Origin: Acestrorhynchus altus
Lineage: Eukaryota; Chordata; Actinopteri; Characiformes; Acestrorhynchidae
Length of the DNA: 64,000 bases
Assembly: GCA_034509495.1 (NCBI GenBank)
Contig: CM067503.1
Span: forward strand, 1,228,012-1,292,011
Reading direction: 5' to 3'
Shown: positions 58,045 to 64,000 of the stretch, piece by piece
Layout of the letters: every line of letters begins with the position of its first letter
Numbering within the stretch: the stretch's first letter is position 1
The notes under the pieces: model-generated
The model's database searches: none
The model's input: only the letters and a program-made list of their open reading frames with translations
What the model was told of the DNA's origin: nothing
Translations under genes and position numbers: made by a program

Positions 58045-58240
58045 AATGCCCTGCACCGGAATGCCCTGCACCGGAATGCCCTGCACCGGAATGCCCTGCA
58101 AAATAAATGCCCTGCACCGGAATGCCCAGCAATGGAATGCCTGGCAACATGAATGCCCTACACCAGAATGCCCTGCAACAGAATGCCCTGCAACAGAATG
58201 CCCAGCTATGGAATGCCCTGCAACAGAATGCCCAGCATTC
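58045..58240. repeat. 15-bp tandem array, about 12-13 units
   Basis: Unit GGAATGCCCTGCACC; perfect at the 5' end, with ACAGAATGCCCTGCA and CAGCAATGGAATGCC variants later. Period of 15 keeps frames open on both strands. Confidence 0.93.
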
Positions 58241-58822
58241 CTGAGAATTGAGAACCTCAATTAAATCGGCAGATCTCCCTCCATCGTCCACTTCACAGGG
58301 GACTGTGGGGTGATTGGAATGCACCTTCAGGCAGGTTGGATCCAGGTGTAGGTTTTATTGCACACTAGTTGTCAGAGCAGCAATGAACAACAATAACGAG
58401 TCAAAATCTGATCCATAACTGGAAAAAGCAATAACGGTGTAATAATCGCTTTGAAATGTGGAAAAACCAAGATGAACTGAGTGACGTCCATTAATGACTG
58501 AGCAACAAGAAACAGGTGAAGGACAGTCAATAGTGAAGCCACAGTGACCTCCTCAGACAGAGATGCCTCTCTTAACGGGGTACTGTCGGCTCGGACGCTC
58601 ATGCAAACACTATTTTCTAAAAGAGAGGGAAGGAAACCTCAGTTTAGAAGAAAACCCGTGTACATGTGGAGATCATTCTGATACTCTGGCTCCCGACAAC
58701 TAAGCACATGAACATGCTCATAGTATGACTTGCTGAGAACTTGGATCTTCTGATTAGGCACCGTGAGTCTAAGGTATACTGATGCTTATTTCATCAAAAC
58801 GACTTCAAACCTTTCGAGATGT

Positions 58823-58869
58823 TGGATGGATGGATGGATGGATGGATGGATGGATGGATGGATGGATGG
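58823..58869. repeat. (GGAT)n microsatellite
   Basis: About 11 perfect tetranucleotide units. Confidence 0.97.
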
Positions 58870-59309
58870 TACCCCCACCCCGTTGGTGTGGCATGCTCAC
58901 TCAAGTGTTATTGTGTTCTCGTGTGGTCAGAGAGATCTTTCGAGAACCTGGGTACATTTCGCACATGGACAGGGTCGTAGCCATCACATCAGGCAGGGGT
59001 CAGGACACTGCTCTTCCAATGAGCAAGACCCACATTTTCATTCATTTGAAGGTCTTTAAAGAGTTTGAAACCCGTTTTCTGCACCGTTACGTCCTGTACT
59101 CGGCTCCCTCCAGTCACAGAGACGTGCACTTCTGCTTCCTGAAGCTGAGATCTGAGTCTGACTAAGACAGAGAGTCTCTCCACTGTTTGCGTAATTTAGA
59201 GCAGGGATTTGCAGAAGAACAGAACCTGCAGATCTAGGATAATATGTCAGAGCGATCCACACTGATCAGCCATAACATTGAAACCAGGCAGTACAATGGC
59301 ATGGTTAGA

Positions 59310-59480
59310 ACGGTTGCCTCCCAGCACTGGGGTCTTGGGTTCAAGGCCCTATCAGGGTGGAGTTTCCACGTTCTCCCCCTGTGTGGGTTTTCTCATAGAT
59401 ATGAGGTGAACTGACTACCCTGGTTAGTGGGACAATTCATCTTGACCCATCTTGTGGTCCGGTGTCAGTAGAGTTGTGTA
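59310..59480 (+). mobile_element. tRNA-derived SINE fragment
   Basis: Carries 'cactggggtcttgggttcaa' + GGCCCTATCAGG, 'gtggagtttccacgttctcc' and 'ccctgtgtgggttttctc', the same family as 15630-15790. Confidence 0.5.
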
Positions 59481-60209
59481 GGAGCTGACTGAGCTGAGAG
59501 TGGTGTGAGTGTATGTGCTAATGGGCTGATAAAGGACAGCTGTAGTACCTGTGTACATCTCCCTTCTCTGAGTGTGTGTGTGTGTGTGTGTGTGTGATCA
59601 GTACACTGCTGCATATCCTTGCTGAGCACTATGGGAATCGAGGTTTGACCATTGGCTTCACAGAGGTGCTGGTCCAGTTTTGGCTTTGCAGGCCAGCGTC
59701 TGGGTTCTGAATCTGATGTTCAGCTACAGGAAGCCGGTGAAGAGAACATAGCAGAGATACGTGTCTGAACCGAGGAACGTTAAAGACGTGCCGTCACAGT
59801 AATGGTCGCAGCATAAAGTAATTATTTCTCTCGTGTCAGGAGTGTCTGGATCCTTACGCTCTGAGAATAGTCTCTCCAATGTTTCATCGAAATTCTCAGC
59901 TACAGATAACCTCTGACAACGTTCTGAAAACGTTTATTGATCACTTAAAATCGTTTTCAGCAGGACGTTTTGTTTTTGGTTCCCAGAACATTTAGTTGTT
60001 TGGGACCCAGGATATTGTTCTCTGACAACATGAAAGTTGTTTAGTGGAAACATTGTTAAAACATTATGGACTAACATTATTAAAATGTTTCCTTTGGGAT
60101 TTTTCTTGATTGCCAGATCTTTCTTCTTTAAGGTAGGAAGATGTTCTCTGATGTCCTCCATCAGCATTCTGAACACATTTAGTGATAACATTGTTAAGAC
60201 ATTAGGCCT

Positions 60210-60210
<1 letters not shown>

Positions 60211-60256
<46 letters not shown>
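60211..60256. repeat. (TG)n microsatellite
   Basis: TG run followed 50 bp later by a shorter (CA)n at 60305-60327; the two can pair. Confidence 0.96.
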
Positions 60257-60257
<1 letters not shown>

Positions 60258-61944
60258 TGTGCAGTATTAAAAAAGTTGTCCTTGTTCACACCTGCCTTTA
60301 CATAACACACACACACACACACACACATAGTCCCTCTACCCACCCACCTCCTCTCTTTCTGAGCCGCTCCTTTGGATACAGTTACCATGGCGACCGGCTC
60401 ACAGGGGCCAAGCAATGAAGTTCCAGAAAGTCCTGGAGGATCTCTGTGGAGATCCGAGGCCTTTGCCAGGTGACGCCAGCTTTGAGAGCCCAGTTCATCT
60501 GTAACGGCCTAAAGGTTCACCCCCAGCAGAGCCGGGCTGGAGTGGCAGGGCTTTCCCATCAGGCACTGGGTCACGGATCTCCACGCTCTCACTGTCTTGT
60601 GCTTAAATGGAAACCAGTCAGTCAGTCAATCAGACTTTAACTGCACTGATAGGAGGTGCGTTTAGGATGACCCCCATTTTCAGTGTTGATGAACTTTTAC
60701 AGAGAAAATAAAAATAATGAATCAGCTACAATCAAACAAAGTAAATGAACTCATTAAAATTCATACATACAAGGTAATAAAATATTAGGTAAAGAAATGT
60801 AATTAATAATAAAGAGAAAATGAAACAAGTATAAAACAAATAGACATTAATAAACCAAGTTACTAGAACTTAAACTAGAATTAAGAGATAAAAACTGACA
60901 AACATCTATTTATATATTTTTAATATATTTTAAACATACAAAAGAAAAAATAAAAAGAGGAAACTAACAAAACCAAACTAATGAAAATGATAAATAACAA
61001 TTAATAATATATATCTTAAACATGTATATATATATATATATATATATATTAGGTTGGTGTGTGTCGACCCTCTGTCCCTTTATATCCCAGTAGATTTAGT
61101 GTCTCACTTTCAGCCCAATCATGTCTGAACCTGGATTGAGGAGGATTAACTGTCGACTGTCTCAGTCGTCTCCTACAGGAACATTCATTCAGACATTACT
61201 GCTCCCCCTGCAAACAGGCTAAACTGTACCAGACTGAAGGGGGCACTGTGTCCTAAACACACCTACAGTACACTTCTGACCACCTGACATCAGACTTCAT
61301 AGCAAACGTGTGGTATACCATAGTAAGAATCTGCAACACCCAGCCACCATCACTTTACGGAACTTAAAGTAGCTAAATGTGTTCATTAGAAGGGGTGTCC
61401 ACAAACCTTTGGACATGTAGTGTATCTCTGCTTCATTTGAACACTGGTCAAGGCTGCTGAGCGGTGGGAGGAAATAAGAACCCATTTGAGACGAGAACCG
61501 GAAGCCCGCTGTGCGCTGCTGAGCGAGCCGCACGGCTGCCTCTCAATTTTCACTGACTGATTGCAGGAAAAGTGGAGCTCTGTGTGTATTTAGTAGCTAT
61601 TGGTTACGCCTCCTCTGAGGCGTAGTGTGTTTATCACGGGATGAATTATAAAACTTCTTCTTTAAGAACACATTTACACTCTTTCTCAGTTAAGTGGCTT
61701 TTTATTATCTTCGCCAAACCTTCCTTAGTATGTGTGACGTTAACGCTCACGTCTGTGCAGATGAGAAACCCAGGACAAGGTTTGCCTTAGATCTGGATGT
61801 TTACGTTGTTTGACGTACATTTATTCACCATATTCTTCAAAATACTGGACAGTGGTCCAAATAAAATAAGAAACAACCCAAATACCCTTTATTATTTTTA
61901 TTATTTATGTATATATCAGTCATATGCCAGGACTTTTATTCTGA

Positions 61945-63312
61945 AATCCATTTTCATTTTCCTCTATAACCCAAAATCTCTGATCAGTCAGAGTCTGTAT
62001 GCAGGTTGAACATCAGCCCCGCCCCCTCTCTCTGATCAGTCAGAGTCTGTGTGCAGGTTGATCATCAGCCCCGCCCCCTCTCTCTGATCAGTCAGAGTCT
62101 GTAAGCAGGTTGAGCAGCTACGTGTGAACAAAGCAGTAAACATGCACTGGAAGCTCCTTTGGTTTTTAAACTGGGATTTAATTCCCAGTTGATTTGAACT
62201 GAATTTGAGCTTTTTTCCTCCCTACATGCACACACTCACACTGCCTTTTAAAAGCACTCTGTGGGGTTTTGATGAGGCTGTGTGCTGGGAGGGTGGGAGG
62301 GTGGGCTGTCGTGAAGAAAGGTGGTCTTCCTGAGGTTGTATAATTCATGCGCTGTTTAAAGGAAGGAATATGGGACAGAGTCTGTGGGAGAAAGAGGTCA
62401 CAATGAATGAATAAAGACACTAAAGTCTCAGCTCTTTATAACCACTGTCCAAATGTGGACACTTAGTGGAGGGGTGTGGGTGGGGGGCAGCTGGAATGGC
62501 AGCAGAGCCTTTAGAGGAGAATCTTCAGGGTCTTCTGGGTGACGGATGAATGGTGTGGTTATGGAGTGTGATGGTGGTGGAGTGAATGGTGCTGGTCATA
62601 CTGGAACAGGCTGGAAGAAGCTTTGGCTGTTTGGAATGAGGCACATTTATTGCCTCTGTTTTACATAATAGTCACTACAGGGGCAAAAGTATTGGGACAC
62701 CTACTCATTCATTTTTCATCTGAAATCAGCAGATGAAATCCCTTCTCCAGGGAAGACTTTCTACTAGATTCTGCAGCATTGCAATGAGGATTTGATTGCC
62801 CTCAGCAACGAGTGCTCATTATTGAGGTCACGATGTCAGATTATCACCAATCGCTCCAGAGCTCAATGCTGGGGGGCTTTATACTCCTCTAAGCCACGCC
62901 TGGTATTAGACGTGGTGCCATCATTGGTCTCATCCAGGGGTGGTCTCATCATTGTGTGATGAATTATCAAAGAGTAATCCATCTCAGAAAAATAAAGAAA
63001 TAAAATCCCAGTTTAAATACCAAAGGAGCTTCCAGTGCATGTTTACTGCTCTGTCCACGTGAACATGATCAACCTGCATACAGACTCTGACTGATCAGAG
63101 AGAGGGGGCGGGGCTGATGATCAACCTGCATTCAGACTCTGACTGATCAGAGAGAGGGGGCGGGGCTGATGATCAACCTGCATACAGACTCTGACTGATC
63201 AGAGAGAGGGGGCGGGGCTGATGCTCAACCTGCATACAGACTCTGACTGATCAGAGAGAGGGGGCGGGGCTACTGGCATCACTGACCCAGATATTGGGTT
63301 ACAAAGGAAAAT
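61945..63312. mobile_element. Foldback-like element with tandem-repeat inverted arms
   Basis: Left arm 61945-62180: outer end 'cattttcctctataacccaa', CAGAGTCTG units at 61989, 62041 and 62093, inner flank 'cagtaaacatgcactggaag'. Right arm 63000-63312 is the inverse: 'cttccagtgcatgtttactg', four 52-bp units with GAGGGGGCGGGGCT, outer end 'attgggttacaaaggaaaat'. The 820 bp centre has no open frame of a transposase and contains a Tc1-type MITE (62678-62960). Non-autonomous. Confidence 0.7.
62678..62960. mobile_element. Tc1-type MITE nested in the foldback-like element
   Basis: Starts 'gggcaaaagtattgggacac' + CTACTCATTC; body 'agggaagactttctactaga', 'agagctcaatgctggggggc' + TTTATACTCC. Confidence 0.6.
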
Positions 63313-63324
63313 GAGAAGGGAGGG

Positions 63325-63440
63325 GCTGTTAGCTGTCTTTCTTTGCTTCAGTCATGTCCTGCCAGTTCAGGGAATCAAACCAACAACCTTCCAGTCCCAA
63401 GGCTGGTTCCCAAACCACCAGGTCACGGCTGCCCACAAAG
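63325..63440 (-). mobile_element. tRNA-derived SINE head, inverted
   Basis: Complement of the SINE head seen at 51185: 'caaaccaacaaccttccagt' and 'gctggttcccaaaccaccag' + GTCACGGCTGCCC. The body is truncated. Confidence 0.6.
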
Positions 63441-63589
63441 AGTTTTGTGTCGTAACACCAGTATCACCATATCAAATCCTGATTAAGTAGCAGAGCAGCC
63501 TTTAGGGGTTCAGATGATGAGGACCTATGGAGCAATGTCTGGAATTGTGGAAGATCAGAGCATGGAGAGGTTCCTGGTCTCCTGGGCTC

Positions 63590-63740
63590 AGTAAGCCCAT
63601 AATTATCTAATGATCGTGTTGATGAGGATGGTAAATTGGATAATCAACAATGATAGCTGCCTGAACAGAGCATAATCGTGCTTAATTGATTTACTAATTA
63701 TGTCATTAATTTGCTCACTGGGATTCAATACATACTGGGT
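63590..63740. promoter_or_regulatory. Candidate conserved non-coding element (unverified)
   Basis: Unique stretch dense in homeodomain-type cores: 'cataattatctaatgatcg', 'gcttaattgatttactaat', 'tatgtcattaatttgctc'. It differs sharply from the surrounding repeats. Composition only; no alignment available. Confidence 0.25.
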
Positions 63741-64000
63741 TTTTTCGCTCTCGCTCTTCGTCTGAGATGACATTGAGTCTGGGTTCCTCGCTGCTCTCTG
63801 TGTGACTCAGCTGTCAGTGTTTCCTTGCTGGGATCTCTGATGGTAAGAGCTGATGTCTGTTGGTCAGGCGTAGCTCCGGGGCACAAGCTCTGCTGTGATC
63901 TTATTCTATCAGCTCTGGCTTCCTCTTTGGAGAGAACCGAGACAGCAGCTGCTTCTCACATGTGATCTGTTGCACAGTGTGCTTTTATCTGTCTGACTGT

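Larger units (their letters stand above)
57741..64000 (+). other. cpne4 intron 7 (partial)
   Basis: No further copine exon was recognised in 6.3 kb, so the window ends inside the gene. The intron holds a 15-bp array (58045), a (GGAT)n tract, a SINE fragment (59310), an AT-rich stretch (60650-61060), a foldback-like element (61945-63312) and an inverted SINE (63325). Remaining sequence such as 58260-58800 and 61080-61370 shows nothing assignable. Confidence 0.75.

Noticed and set aside
58024..58324. GHSVAGHSIAGHS-type frames
   Set aside because: 15-bp tandem repeat read in frame; no other support.
57741..64000. A further copine exon
   Set aside because: I looked for a coding segment continuing C2B (C-I-V-x-D-W-D, then H-D-F-I-G-E-F) and saw none with splice sites.

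Overview
This is a vertebrate nuclear DNA window, almost certainly from a teleost fish. The genes are split by introns with GT-AG borders. Dinucleotide microsatellites and minisatellites are dense. The interspersed repeats are Tc1/mariner remnants, hAT-like MITEs, tRNA-derived SINEs and a palindromic 'GTTTAAACACTCCAGCAGCA' element; from memory of similar repeats I lean towards an otophysan (characin/catfish-type) fish, but I cannot confirm this. No prokaryotic genes, CRISPR arrays or operons are present.

Two protein-coding genes are supported, both on the + strand. (1) The 3' part of cmtm6, a four-pass MARVEL-domain protein: coding exons at 3941-4117, 4501-4599 and 5308-5466. A probable 3 kb 3' UTR runs to a polyadenylation signal at 8457. 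Exon 1 is not in the window, so bases 1-3940 are read as intron 1. (2) The 5' part of a copine, best matching cpne4. A CpG-rich promoter and non-coding first exon lie at about 10140-10443. Six coding exons follow at 26577-26747, 49907-50086, 52891-52962, 54455-54529, 56252-56335 and 57651-57740. They encode the first 224 residues (C2A and the start of C2B). The rest of C2B and the vWA-like copine domain must lie beyond base 64000. With only about 1.7 kb between the cmtm6 polyA signal and the cpne4 CpG island, the two genes sit head to tail.

Most of the window is cpne4 intron. Intron 1 (16 kb) holds a 30-bp minisatellite (55 units), several shorter tandem arrays, Tc1 remnants and a possible antisense coding remnant. 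Intron 2 (23 kb) holds a tRNA-derived SINE, a Tc1 transposase pseudogene, a degenerate telomere-like array (31.4-32.7 kb), and a 6.9 kb strand-asymmetric array (35.1-42.1 kb) that alternates between T-rich and C-rich versions of the same repeat. It also holds a 21-bp array, a 39-bp array made from a transposon end, and a purine-rich G-cluster tract. The last 6 kb contain a foldback-like element whose inverted arms consist of 52-bp GC-box repeats.

I found no new enzyme or defence system. The unusual content is repeat biology: the T/C block array, the foldback element family, and tandem repeats placed directly against splice sites or the promoter. The very long open frames at 35-42 kb and in the minisatellites come from repeats that lack stop codons and are not annotated as genes.
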